Below, piece by piece: positions 39,734 to 48,454 of a stretch of DNA of 64,000 nucleotides (position 1 is the stretch's first letter; each line of letters opens with the position of its first letter). The stretch lies in contig NZ_CP021421.1 of assembly GCF_002201515.1 (NCBI RefSeq), forward strand, positions 682,001 to 746,000. Reading direction: 5' to 3'. Position numbers and translations under genes: made by a program. This DNA comes from Muribaculum intestinale (GTDB lineage Bacteria > Bacteroidota > Bacteroidia > Bacteroidales > Muribaculaceae). Below the pieces are notes generated by a model. The model was given only the letters and a program-made list of their open reading frames with translations, had not been told where the DNA came from and did no database searches.

Positions 39734-41296
39734 ATGAAATATAATAAAATATTTCCGGTTGCCACTCTCGCCCTGTCGCTGCTCGCTTCATCGTGTATCG
39801 ATATGGAGGACAACATCAACCCCAACGGCGTGACCGAGGACATGATGAAGGTCGACAACCTGAAGACAGGAGCCTTCATCCAGCAGATGCAGACACGTGT
39901 CATCCTCGTGGCGCTCGGCGGCAAACTCAGCTCCGACTATCAGATTAGCCGCAATCTTTCCCACGACCTCTTTGCAGGATATGCCGGCTCGACACTCGGT
40001 GCGTTCCAGACCCACCAGCAGTATGTGATGAACGACCAGTGGATCAACTCCACATTCAACGAAGCATACACCGGCATAATGATGCCCTGGCTCGAGGTAA
40101 GCAAGCTCGCCAAGGAGCAGAACAACTCGGAGGTGCTCGCCATCGCCAATATCGTAAAGGTAGCCGGCATGTCGCCAATAGCCGACACATTTGGCCCGAT
40201 TCCTTATGTAAACTACGGCAGCACTACCAACTACGACTCGCAGGAGGCTGTCTACAACCTCTTCTTCACCGAACTCGGCGACGCTATCGACGACCTCACG
40301 GCCTACTATGTGGGCGGAGGCACCGAGATACTTCCCGACTACGACCTCGTATACGGCGGCAACACCGAGAGCTGGATACGCTTTGCCAACACTCTGCGCA
40401 TGCGTCTTGCACTCCGTGTCGTATACGCCAACCCCGATCTCGCCAAAGCCGAGGTTAAGAAATCGATGGAAAACACCATCGGATTCATCGAGACCAAGAC
40501 ACAGCGTGCCGAACTCCGCCAGGAACTTCAGCAGTATGAAAACCCGCTCTATGTAATCGACTACGAATTCAACGAAGGCGATACCCGCGTTGGCGCCTCA
40601 ATCGTAGAGATTATGAAGCAGCTCGGCGACCCCCGTTGCTCGGCCTACTTCACCGCTGTCGACGGTGACTACTATGGAGTGCCCCTCGGCATCACCGGCA
40701 ACCTGTCTGACTACCAGACCAAGTGCTCCCACTTCAACATCACCAAGTACAACACCCCCGTCGTATGGATGCCCGCAGCCGAAAGTTTCTTCCTGCGCGC
40801 AGAGGCCGCTCTCCGCTGGCCCGAGTTCGGCGACGCACAGTCGTTCTACGAAGCCGGTGTGAAAACAGCGATGGAGGAGACCGGTGTATCAATTGGCGAA
40901 TACCTGTCGAGCACCAACACAATCACAGGATATTCCGACCCCGTGTCAGGCTACAACTACACCTTCACAACCAACGGACTGACTCCCGCATGGGATGCCT
41001 CAGCCAACTTCGAGGGAAAACTTGAGCGTATCGCCACACAGAAGTGGATATCACTCTTCCCCAACGGAGCCGAAGGATGGGCCGAAGTACGCCGCACCGG
41101 TTATCCCGACCTCATCGACACCAAGACCAACGGCTCAGGCAATGTTGTCAAGTCGGAACTCGGCCCCCGTCGTCTCCCCTTCTGCCTTCAGGAGCGTCAG
41201 AACAATACCGCAGGCGTAGCTCTCGGCGTGCAGGCTCTCGGTGGAGCGGACAATGCCGGCACACGCACATGGTGGGACAAAAACACCCGCTTCTGA
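39734..41296 (+). CDS. SusD/RagB-type glycan-binding lipoprotein
   Basis: A 520-residue lipoprotein with lipobox LLASSC at about residue 21. SusD-type helical segments follow: MNDQWINSTFNEAYTGIM, ANIVKVAGMSPIADTFGPIPY and SWIRFANTLRMRLALRVVY. The C-terminal part contains WISLFPNGAEGWAEVRRTGYP and LGPRRLPFCLQERQNN. It sits on the SusC barrel and binds the sugar before transport. It resembles the SusD-like group found with GH18 and DUF1735 genes. Confidence 0.95.
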   Translation: MKYNKIFPVATLALSLLASSCIDMEDNINPNGVTEDMMKVDNLKTGAFIQQMQTRVILVALGGKLSSDYQISRNLSHDLFAGYAGSTLGAFQTHQQYVMNDQWINSTFNEAYTGIMMPWLEVSKLAKEQNNSEVLAIANIVKVAGMSPIADTFGPIPYVNYGSTTNYDSQEAVYNLFFTELGDAIDDLTAYYVGGGTEILPDYDLVYGGNTESWIRFANTLRMRLALRVVYANPDLAKAEVKKSMENTIGFIETKTQRAELRQELQQYENPLYVIDYEFNEGDTRVGASIVEIMKQLGDPRCSAYFTAVDGDYYGVPLGITGNLSDYQTKCSHFNITKYNTPVVWMPAAESFFLRAEAALRWPEFGDAQSFYEAGVKTAMEETGVSIGEYLSSTNTITGYSDPVSGYNYTFTTNGLTPAWDASANFEGKLERIATQKWISLFPNGAEGWAEVRRTGYPDLIDTKTNGSGNVVKSELGPRRLPFCLQERQNNTAGVALGVQALGGADNAGTRTWWDKNTRF

Positions 41297-41337
41297 TTCC
41301 CCTTATTCTATAATCCATCAGAAAAAGTAATATCACT

Positions 41338-42297
41338 ATGAATATTAAGATATATGGTCTCGTAGCAATGATGGCCGGCGCAGCAGCCCTCACATCGTGC
41401 GACACCGATGTAGAGCACATCGACGTGCAGAAGCCCTACACCTTCGACGAAACCTACTTCAAGAATATCCGCGATTTCAAGAAGACCGACCATGAGGTCA
41501 GCTTCGCCTACTATGCGGCATGGGCTCCTGTAGAAGGCGCTGTCGGATTCAAGGACCCGGCATCGCTCGGCGAGCGTCTCATCGGACTCCCCGACTCAAT
41601 CGATATCGTCAACCTCTGGATGGCCGTGCCGATGCCCGACACCCACCCCGTTGCATACAAGGACATGAAGTACTGCCAGGAGAAACTCGGCACACGCTTC
41701 GTGATGCATGCCGACGCGTCGCACTACCGCCACAAATTTGAGGTAGACGGCGTTGAATACGACATGGCAGGTGACTCAAACGTATCCGACGACGTAATGG
41801 AAGCATATGCACGCTGGATTATGAAGCAGGTCAACGACGCAGGCCTCAACGGCGTGGATATCGACTACGAGGGTTGGGATGAGACCAACATATTCCGCCT
41901 CGTGAAGATTCTCGGCCAGTACTGGGGACCGATGGGAGAGAATCCCGACATGCTCCTCATCGTCGACTACTTCTCGGCCCAGCCCGGATCAGACTGCGAA
42001 CCCTACTGCGACTATTTCGTGCAGCAGGCCTATTCCGACCAGACAGGCGGACTCCGCCCCTCGTCCAGATACCCGATTGAAAAGCAGATTTTCTGCGAGC
42101 AGTTCGGTAAAGGATTCGGCCCCACAGGCCACAACGGCATGCTCCTTGAGTACGCCAAGTGGGAGCCGGGCGACGGTCGTCGCAAAGGCGGATGCGGTGT
42201 CTACTATCTCGACGACAATTTCCTCGATGTGTCAGGCATACCCTACAATGCATTCCGCCAGGCCATACAGATTATGAATCCAGCTGTTCCCTACTAA
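41338..42297 (+). CDS. GH18-like lipoprotein (endo-beta-N-acetylglucosaminidase type)
   Basis: A 319-residue lipoprotein with lipobox AALTSC near 22. The active-site block of glycoside hydrolase 18 reads LNGVDIDYEGW: the essential D-x-E is present, but the first Asp of DxxDxDxE is Asn. The family cuts the chitobiose core of N-glycans, and related surface proteins only bind. Position 41 bp after susD and ahead of two DUF1735 lipoproteins matches known Bacteroides N-glycan loci. Catalysis is likely but not certain because of the Asn. Confidence 0.85.
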   Translation: MNIKIYGLVAMMAGAAALTSCDTDVEHIDVQKPYTFDETYFKNIRDFKKTDHEVSFAYYAAWAPVEGAVGFKDPASLGERLIGLPDSIDIVNLWMAVPMPDTHPVAYKDMKYCQEKLGTRFVMHADASHYRHKFEVDGVEYDMAGDSNVSDDVMEAYARWIMKQVNDAGLNGVDIDYEGWDETNIFRLVKILGQYWGPMGENPDMLLIVDYFSAQPGSDCEPYCDYFVQQAYSDQTGGLRPSSRYPIEKQIFCEQFGKGFGPTGHNGMLLEYAKWEPGDGRRKGGCGVYYLDDNFLDVSGIPYNAFRQAIQIMNPAVPY

Positions 42298-42321
42298 TCA
42301 ATCAGTCAACCGACAAATAAA

Positions 42322-43557
42322 ATGAAAACAACTATATTACATCGCTCGATATTGTTTGCTGCTGCGGCTTTCGCGCTGACTGCATGCAACTCCGAAGGCG
42401 ACAAATTCGACTACGACAAGAACCTCGCGTTCATGTCGGGCACCGATGTCGATCCCATTCGTAAATTCGTGGTCGAGGATACCCCCACGTCCGAGAATGT
42501 TTCAGTCTCGCTCGTCGCTCCGCTCGACCGCGACCTCACGGTAAAGGTGGCCATCGACCCCTCGAAAGTGGATGAATACAACCGCCAACACCAGACATCC
42601 TACTTCCCCATCCCCGACGGTGCAGCAGAGCTCGTCAACGACCAGGCCGTGATTCCTGCCGGAAAATCATTCTCCGACGCACTTCAGGTACGTATGGTCA
42701 GCACCGAGGATTTTGAGGAAGGCCGCACCTACCTCATCCCCGTCACAATCGTGGATGCCGATGGTGTTGAAATCCTTGCGGCACAGCGCACCGCCTACCT
42801 CCAGGTAGCACGCATTCTCCAGTTCACTGCTCTTGATATCGCAAATCCCACCATGTACTCCAACTTCATATTCGACGACAGCAAGATGGTCGACATGAGC
42901 GGTGGATTTACATATGAGCTCAAAGTATGGGGTCTCAACTACAACCAGAACGGCAACGGCAACCCGACACGCCTCTGCTCGTTCACCGCAAAGGATGAAA
43001 GCAACTCATCGATGCTCCGCTTCTCAGAGAACGGCAAGCCCGCACGCTCTCTCCAGTGGGTATGTCCCGGCGGCAATATCGTCTCCAACACTCTGTTCGA
43101 CACCAACCGCTGGTATCTTCTGTCATTTACATTCGACGGCTCCAACCTCACGATGTATATCGACGGCAACAAGGACACCGAAGGCTCCTACAGCGGTACC
43201 GACCCAATCCACTTCCAGCGTATCGAGCTCGGCATGTCATGGGGTGGCGGATATCCTGCCAGCCAGCGCTTCAACGGCCGTATAGCCGAGATGCGCGTAT
43301 GGAACCGTGCGCTCTCTCCGGGTGAAATCAAACTCGGTACATGTGGTGTCGACGCAGGCTCTGAAGGTCTCGTGGCCTACTGGAAGTTCAACGAAGGTTC
43401 CGGCTCTATTTTCCACGACGCCACAGGCCACGGATACGACATGGACTGGGCCAATACAAGCCGCGACAAGAGTGAGAACGGCGTAATGGTGGCCACTCCC
43501 GAAGCAGCAGGAGCTATCAACTGGGTCAACGACGACAATAACAAGTGTGCTGAATAA
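42322..43557 (+). CDS. DUF1735 and LamG-domain surface lipoprotein
   Basis: A 411-residue lipoprotein (FALTACNS, Cys near 22). Residues about 25-165 are a DUF1735-type domain (NVSVSLVAPLDRDLTVKV, ending RTYLIPVTIVDADGVEI). Residues about 195-380 form a laminin G/concanavalin-like domain (WYLLSFTFDGSNLTMYIDGN, FNGRIAEMRVWNRALSPGEI). It probably binds glycan at the cell surface for the neighbouring SusC/D pair. It lies 24 bp from the gene before and 25 bp from the gene after. Confidence 0.85.
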   Translation: MKTTILHRSILFAAAAFALTACNSEGDKFDYDKNLAFMSGTDVDPIRKFVVEDTPTSENVSVSLVAPLDRDLTVKVAIDPSKVDEYNRQHQTSYFPIPDGAAELVNDQAVIPAGKSFSDALQVRMVSTEDFEEGRTYLIPVTIVDADGVEILAAQRTAYLQVARILQFTALDIANPTMYSNFIFDDSKMVDMSGGFTYELKVWGLNYNQNGNGNPTRLCSFTAKDESNSSMLRFSENGKPARSLQWVCPGGNIVSNTLFDTNRWYLLSFTFDGSNLTMYIDGNKDTEGSYSGTDPIHFQRIELGMSWGGGYPASQRFNGRIAEMRVWNRALSPGEIKLGTCGVDAGSEGLVAYWKFNEGSGSIFHDATGHGYDMDWANTSRDKSENGVMVATPEAAGAINWVNDDNNKCAE

Positions 43558-43582
43558 TTAACACAATCATCGCAATCCAACA

Positions 43583-44605
43583 ATGAAAACAAAATATCTT
43601 TTAGGCATATGCGCACTGGCCATCGGCTCTGTTGCCATGACCTCATGCGGCGATGACGATACATACGATGTGGTAGGCAACCCCGACACACTCGTTTACG
43701 TCAACATCGCAGGCGACTTCCCCGAGGGAATGCCCAAGAACTCATTCACCTATGTATTATATCATACTCCTATAGGACCGGTGGTGATGGAAGAACCGGG
43801 CGATATCGAAATCGACGTGATGTGCACCAAAAACGCTCCGTCCGACATGCAGGTCACTCTCGAAGTCGCCCCCGACATGTCGGTGCCCGGCTACGCGACA
43901 ATTCCCGCCGATGCCGGAATCACAGTCACTCTCACATCCAACACCCTGACTATCCCAGCCGGTAAAAACCGTTCGGACGACAAGATTGCCGTGACTGTAA
44001 ACACAGCCAACGCCGACTGGTCGAAACTTACCGAAAAGGCCTATCTTCTGCCCATCAGAATCTCGTCGGCCTCGGGTGCAACACCGAGCCAGGCAGTAGG
44101 ATGCGCATATATCGGCGTACTCACAGATGTGAAAGCAGGTATGGTCAACGAGTCGGCCACACAGGCTACAGGCACACAGATTACCGACAAGACCGGCTGG
44201 ACCGCCTCATACTTTGTTCCCGCCACCGGAGCAGGCGCCGATTGCACCGAAAAACTCTTCGACGGCAACAACAACAATTATGCCTACTTCGTCCCCAATC
44301 ATGCCGATGCTACCAACGAGGAAGTAATCACCACCTTCGACCTCGGCAAAGTCTACACACTGAGCAGCGTGCAGATCAACTACTTCGGCAACTATTACGC
44401 GATTAAAGACGGCACAATAGAGACAAGTGTCGATGGAGAAGAATGGACCGTACAGGGCACCCGCACCTGGAGCCGACTCAGCCGCAACTGCGCATTCGCG
44501 TTCTGGGCACCCTTCCAGATGCGCTACGTACGCCTCACTTCCCACTCTTTCTATGGCGGCACAGGCGAGGGACAGGCTATGGCCGAGTTCTGGGCATATG
44601 AATAA
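43583..44605 (+). CDS. DUF1735 and F5/8 type C surface lipoprotein
   Basis: A 340-residue lipoprotein (lipobox VAMTSC near 22). The DUF1735 domain spans about 35-175. A discoidin/F5-8C domain at about 190-340 holds LFDGNNNNYAYF, TTFDLGKVYTLSSVQINYFG and MRYVRLTSHSFYGG. It is a likely surface glycan-binding protein and the last gene of the operon, followed by a strong terminator. DUF1735 paired with such binding modules is a hallmark of N-glycan and mucin loci. Confidence 0.85.
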   Translation: MKTKYLLGICALAIGSVAMTSCGDDDTYDVVGNPDTLVYVNIAGDFPEGMPKNSFTYVLYHTPIGPVVMEEPGDIEIDVMCTKNAPSDMQVTLEVAPDMSVPGYATIPADAGITVTLTSNTLTIPAGKNRSDDKIAVTVNTANADWSKLTEKAYLLPIRISSASGATPSQAVGCAYIGVLTDVKAGMVNESATQATGTQITDKTGWTASYFVPATGAGADCTEKLFDGNNNNYAYFVPNHADATNEEVITTFDLGKVYTLSSVQINYFGNYYAIKDGTIETSVDGEEWTVQGTRTWSRLSRNCAFAFWAPFQMRYVRLTSHSFYGGTGEGQAMAEFWAYE

Positions 44606-44665
44606 TCAATGCCGGCGCCAGATTTAGACCCACTGGTTAAACACTCATAATAACTACTCTTTCCG

Positions 44666-44707
44666 AAAGGGAGCAGCTTCCGGCACAACCCCGGGTCTGC
44701 TCCCTTT
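44666..44707 (+). terminator. Terminator of the SusC/D operon
   Basis: AAAGGGAGCAG (44666-44676) pairs with CTGCTCCCTTT (44697-44707) followed by CTTAAT; 60 bp after the last operon gene. Confidence 0.85.
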
Positions 44708-44718
44708 CTTAATCATCA

Positions 44719-45519
44719 ATGACAATGTCTCTCACCATGCGACTCCTCACCACACTAATAACCCTGCTCATCTCCATATGCCCGACGGCAATTGCCCAGA
44801 CCCTCAACGAATCGGTGCGTTTCGACGAAAAGATACACGATTTCGGCTCCATAGGCGAGACCGACGGCAAGGTGACTCACCGGTTTGTATTCACCAATAC
44901 CGGACGCGACACAGTGACACTCACACGCGCACGCTCGGGATGCAGCTGCGTGCATGCCGAAGTATCTCGCCGCCCGGTGCTCCCGGGGCGCACCGGATAT
45001 GTCGACGTGACATTCGACCCCGACTACCGTCCGGGCCATTTCAGCAAAGAGATTGTCGTATTCTCCACCGACAACAGATACAACCGCATATGGGTAAAAG
45101 GCGATGTAACGCCGGGTATCCACCCGCTTACCGAAAAATACCGCTACGACTACGGCCACGGGCTGCTGATGGAATACAAAGTGATGAATTTCGGAACAGT
45201 GCCGCAAGGTGCGACACGCACCCGCTCGCTCTCATTCGGCAACAACTCTACCGGAACCCTCAATCTCACATTCCACATCAACTCCGGAGAGACCAAAGGC
45301 AATCGCCTCTATGATAGCGCGGCATCCGCAGTAATCCCTGCCGGACTGATAATCGACATTCCCGAGCGCTACCTCCTCAGGCCTGGAGAAGAAGGGAAGA
45401 TTGACGTAACCGTGAGGATGCTGACGCAGCTTGACAGTATGGCCACAGTCGTTATCACACCCGTAGCCAACGGATTCACTCTCCAGCCGCTTACGCTTAC
45501 CGTACACCCCGCAAAATAG
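44719..45519 (+). CDS. DUF1573 domain protein
   Basis: A 266-residue exported protein with a signal peptide (to about 26, ICPTAIAQ) and an Ig-like domain with the DUF1573 features: IHDFGSIGETDGKVTHRFVF, then SGCSCVHAE and GYVDVTFDPDYRPGHFSKEI. A second similar domain starts near 150 (VMNFGTVPQGATRTRSLSF). The family is common in Bacteroidetes and its role is unknown; the paired Cys in CSC may bind or bridge. The start could also be Met3 or Met7. Confidence 0.85.
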   Translation: MTMSLTMRLLTTLITLLISICPTAIAQTLNESVRFDEKIHDFGSIGETDGKVTHRFVFTNTGRDTVTLTRARSGCSCVHAEVSRRPVLPGRTGYVDVTFDPDYRPGHFSKEIVVFSTDNRYNRIWVKGDVTPGIHPLTEKYRYDYGHGLLMEYKVMNFGTVPQGATRTRSLSFGNNSTGTLNLTFHINSGETKGNRLYDSAASAVIPAGLIIDIPERYLLRPGEEGKIDVTVRMLTQLDSMATVVITPVANGFTLQPLTLTVHPAK

Positions 45520-45836
45520 ACAATATCCCGGCAAAAAAACTCCGGCACACGTCCTCACATCGGATACGTACCGGAGAATTACCATATTTCCAGTGGTCCT
45601 GTGGCTGAAATTGCAGACCGCGTCGGCAAGGGTTAAAGGCCGCCGCGCTGTAGGCCGCAGGACCTGTTGTACCATGTCCTGCTTTCACAGTATCTAACAA
45701 CTTCTACCACTACTAAAACACTATGCATCTCACCATGGTTGCAGGGATGCAGTTCAATAAAACTTATATAATGTGAAACAACCTTTTCATCGTCTCGTCT
45801 ATTTTTCATAAATTTGTGTAGTAACCGTGAATACCC
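45520..45836. other. Intergenic region with hairpins and a promoter
   Basis: No gene is seen. A hairpin CTCCGG/CCGGAG (45540-45576) with internal GTCC/GGAT pairs may end the DUF1573 transcript. GCAGGAC/GTCCTGC (45657-45682) forms a second hairpin. A TAAATTTG box near 45811 probably drives the thioesterase gene. Confidence 0.45.
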
Positions 45837-46238
45837 ATGCAACAGAAATATATATTTACCCTCCCGATGAAGGTCCGCGACTATGAAGTCGATGCCGAAG
45901 GTATAGTGAACAATGCCATATATCTCCACTATTTCGAGCATACCCGCCATGAATTCTGCGAGCATGCCGGGATGTCGTTCGCGCAGATGCACGCACAAGG
46001 GATAGACCCTGTGCTCAACCGTGTCGAAATCGACTATCGCACCCCCCTCCACCTCGGCGAGCGCTTTCTCAGCTGCCTCAACCTCACCCGCAAGGGAGCC
46101 CGCTTCATATTCATCCAGGACATATACAACGCCGACGGACAACTCGTGGTGTCAGGCAAGGTGAGCTGTGTGTCGACACTCAACGGACGCCTTACACGCG
46201 GCGACGAACTGGCAGGATTCTTCAAAGCCTATCTCTGA
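45837..46238 (+). CDS. Acyl-CoA thioesterase, hotdog fold (YbgC-like)
   Basis: A 133-residue hotdog-fold protein. MKVRDYEVDAEGIVNNAIYLHYFEHTRHEF carries the YbgC/4-hydroxybenzoyl-CoA thioesterase signature, with Asp19 of DAEG as the likely catalytic residue. Family members hydrolyse acyl-CoA thioesters in the cytosol; the acyl chain is unknown. It is followed after 46 bp by dprA. Confidence 0.9.
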   Translation: MQQKYIFTLPMKVRDYEVDAEGIVNNAIYLHYFEHTRHEFCEHAGMSFAQMHAQGIDPVLNRVEIDYRTPLHLGERFLSCLNLTRKGARFIFIQDIYNADGQLVVSGKVSCVSTLNGRLTRGDELAGFFKAYL

Positions 46239-46284
46239 CACCTCCTCCCCTATCAGCCACTCCTCACTACCCCACGCCATTGCC

Positions 46285-47403
46285 ATGACCGACAGAACAA
46301 CCATATACCGTATCGCATTCAGCCGCATAAAAGGGATAAATCCCTCTGTGGCCGAAAAGATATTGCAGCATGTCGACTCCGAAGAGGCTTTTTTCAGTCT
46401 CTCGGCGCAAGAACTATCATCGCGCATGCCCTGTCTGCCTGCCGCCATGATTGCCGCGGGCTATCGCCGCACTCTGGCAGAGGCTGCGGAGGCCGAACTG
46501 TCATTCATGCAGAAATCCGGAGTCAAGCCCCTATACTTCACCGACAGCGACTACCCGGCACGGCTGGCCGAATGCGAGGACGCGCCCTTACTCCTCTATA
46601 CCCTCGGCGAAACGTCGCTTAACGCGCCACACATAATCAGTATTGTAGGCACACGCCGCGCTACACCCTACGGCATCGCGTTCGTCGAAAATCTCGTATC
46701 CGACCTCGCCGCAAAGCTCGGCCCCGACACTGTAATCGTCAGCGGACTCGCCTACGGCATAGATATCACAGCTCACCGCGCTGCACTCCACGCCGGGATT
46801 CCTACAGTCGCCGTATTGGCCCATGGACTCAACACCCTGTATCCCGCCGCCCATCGCCGTACAGCCGCCGAGATACTTCGCGCCGGGGGCTCCATGCTGA
46901 CCGAATATGCATCGCAGGACACACTTCATCGCGGCAACTTCATAGCCCGCAACCGCATTGTGGCCGGTATGGCCGACTGTGTGGTCGTAGCCGAATCGGC
47001 CGAACGTGGTGGCGCACTCGCCACCGCCTCAATAGCCATGTCGTACTCCCGCGATGTGATGGCGCTCCCCGGACGCATATCCGACACCTACAGCCGTGGA
47101 TGCAACGCTCTGATTGCTCGCAACCAGGCCGCGCTGATCACATGTGCCGACGACCTCATAGCAGCAATGGGATGGGAAGCCATACCCGACAGGCAGGAAG
47201 GCGTACAGCCATCCCTGCCACTCCTCTCTCCCGACGAAGAGCGTATAATCGACTATCTGCATGCGTCGGGCGAAGGGTCGCTCAACCAGATGTGTGTCGA
47301 CCTGTCGATTCCGGTGTCGCAACTGATGGCCATGCTCATGTCGCTTGAATTTGCCGGACATATACTCACCTATCCTGGAGGCAAATATCGTCCCGCACTC
47401 TGA
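46285..47403 (+). CDS. dprA: DNA-processing protein DprA
   Basis: A 372-residue protein with an N-terminal SAM-like part (IKGINPSVAEKIL) and the Rossmann-like core (SIVGTRRATPYG, VSGLAYGIDITAHRAAL, TEYASQD, GNFIARNRIVAGMADCVVV). A C-terminal winged helix starts near 310. DprA protects incoming single-stranded DNA and loads RecA during transformation. The ATG at 46285 fits the family N-terminus; the frame is open upstream, overlapping the thioesterase gene, which is discounted. Confidence 0.95.
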   Translation: MTDRTTIYRIAFSRIKGINPSVAEKILQHVDSEEAFFSLSAQELSSRMPCLPAAMIAAGYRRTLAEAAEAELSFMQKSGVKPLYFTDSDYPARLAECEDAPLLLYTLGETSLNAPHIISIVGTRRATPYGIAFVENLVSDLAAKLGPDTVIVSGLAYGIDITAHRAALHAGIPTVAVLAHGLNTLYPAAHRRTAAEILRAGGSMLTEYASQDTLHRGNFIARNRIVAGMADCVVVAESAERGGALATASIAMSYSRDVMALPGRISDTYSRGCNALIARNQAALITCADDLIAAMGWEAIPDRQEGVQPSLPLLSPDEERIIDYLHASGEGSLNQMCVDLSIPVSQLMAMLMSLEFAGHILTYPGGKYRPAL

Positions 47404-47488
47404 CATTCACTCTACTGTAATCTCTTTTGCTTACAAGAGCGTTATATACAATATATTTATTAACCAAAATCCAACTGTTTTCCAATAT

Positions 47489-48367
47489 ATGACATCACCA
47501 CGCCGCATCGGAGCCTCCGAGATGATTATCAATCCCGACGGCTCAATATTCCACCTCCACCTACTGCCCGAACAGCTTACCGACCGCATAATCCTTGTCG
47601 GCGACCCCGCACGTGTCGACATGGTGGCATCGTTCTTCGACACAAAGACATTCGAGGTATCATCCCGTGAGTTCCACACCATCGGCGGCACATACAAGGG
47701 CAAACCGATTATGTGTATAAGCCACGGCATCGGACCCGACAATATCGACATCGTGCTCAACGAGCTCGATGCTCTCGCCAACATCGACTTCGCCACACGC
47801 GAGGTGAAACCGCACCACCGCACACTCACTCTTGTGCGCATCGGCACCTCAGGCGCCCTTCAGCCCGAACTCATCGTGGGCACTCCGGTAATCGCAGCCC
47901 ACTCCATAGGATTTGACGGAGTGCTCAACTACTACGCCGGACGCAACAGTGTGTCGGACCTCGACTACGAGAAAGCATTCTGTGAATATGTGGGATGGAA
48001 TCCTCTGTGGGCGGCACCATATGTAGTGCCGGCCGACAAAGAACTCGTAGAGCAAATCGGCCGCGACGACATGGTACGCGGACATACGATATCAGCTGTC
48101 GGATTCTACGGACCGCAGGGACGCGAACTGCGACTGCCGCTGGCCAACCCCGACCTCAACAGCCGCATCGAGGCATTCCGCTACAAAGGGGAGCCGGTGA
48201 CAAACTACGAGATGGAGTCGGCGCCCCTCCAGGGACTCGCTCTGCTCATGGGACATCGCGCCATGACCGTGTGCTCGATAATCGCCAACCGAGTGTCCAC
48301 TCAGGCGACTCCCAACTACAAGACAGCCGTGCGCGATCTCATCGCCACCGTGCTCGACCGCATCTGA
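47489..48367 (+). CDS. udp: Nucleoside phosphorylase, uridine-phosphorylase-like
   Basis: A 292-residue enzyme with the PNP/UDP fold signatures DRIILVGDPARVDMVA, MCISHGIGPDNIDI and LVRIGTSGALQPEL. The segment VTNYEMESAPLQGLA holds the Met-Glu pair that binds ribose. It splits uridine, or a related nucleoside, with phosphate. ATG 47489 is chosen because the family begins here; the frame is open upstream into dprA. Substrate choice within the family is inferred. Confidence 0.85.
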   Translation: MTSPRRIGASEMIINPDGSIFHLHLLPEQLTDRIILVGDPARVDMVASFFDTKTFEVSSREFHTIGGTYKGKPIMCISHGIGPDNIDIVLNELDALANIDFATREVKPHHRTLTLVRIGTSGALQPELIVGTPVIAAHSIGFDGVLNYYAGRNSVSDLDYEKAFCEYVGWNPLWAAPYVVPADKELVEQIGRDDMVRGHTISAVGFYGPQGRELRLPLANPDLNSRIEAFRYKGEPVTNYEMESAPLQGLALLMGHRAMTVCSIIANRVSTQATPNYKTAVRDLIATVLDRI

Positions 48368-48380
48368 CACACTCCATCCA

Positions 48381-48442
48381 GATACACACATCGAGGCTCG
48401 CGACAATGGATGATACGTCGCGGGCCTCGATGTGTGTGTATC
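48381..48442. terminator. Long hairpin between two convergent genes
   Basis: ACACACATCGAGG-C-TCGCGAC pairs with GTCGCG-G-GCCTCGATGTGTGT (arms about 48384-48404 and 48417-48440). It lies between the phosphorylase and the permease gene and can serve both. Confidence 0.75.
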
Positions 48443-48454
48443 TGTTTACGCGCC

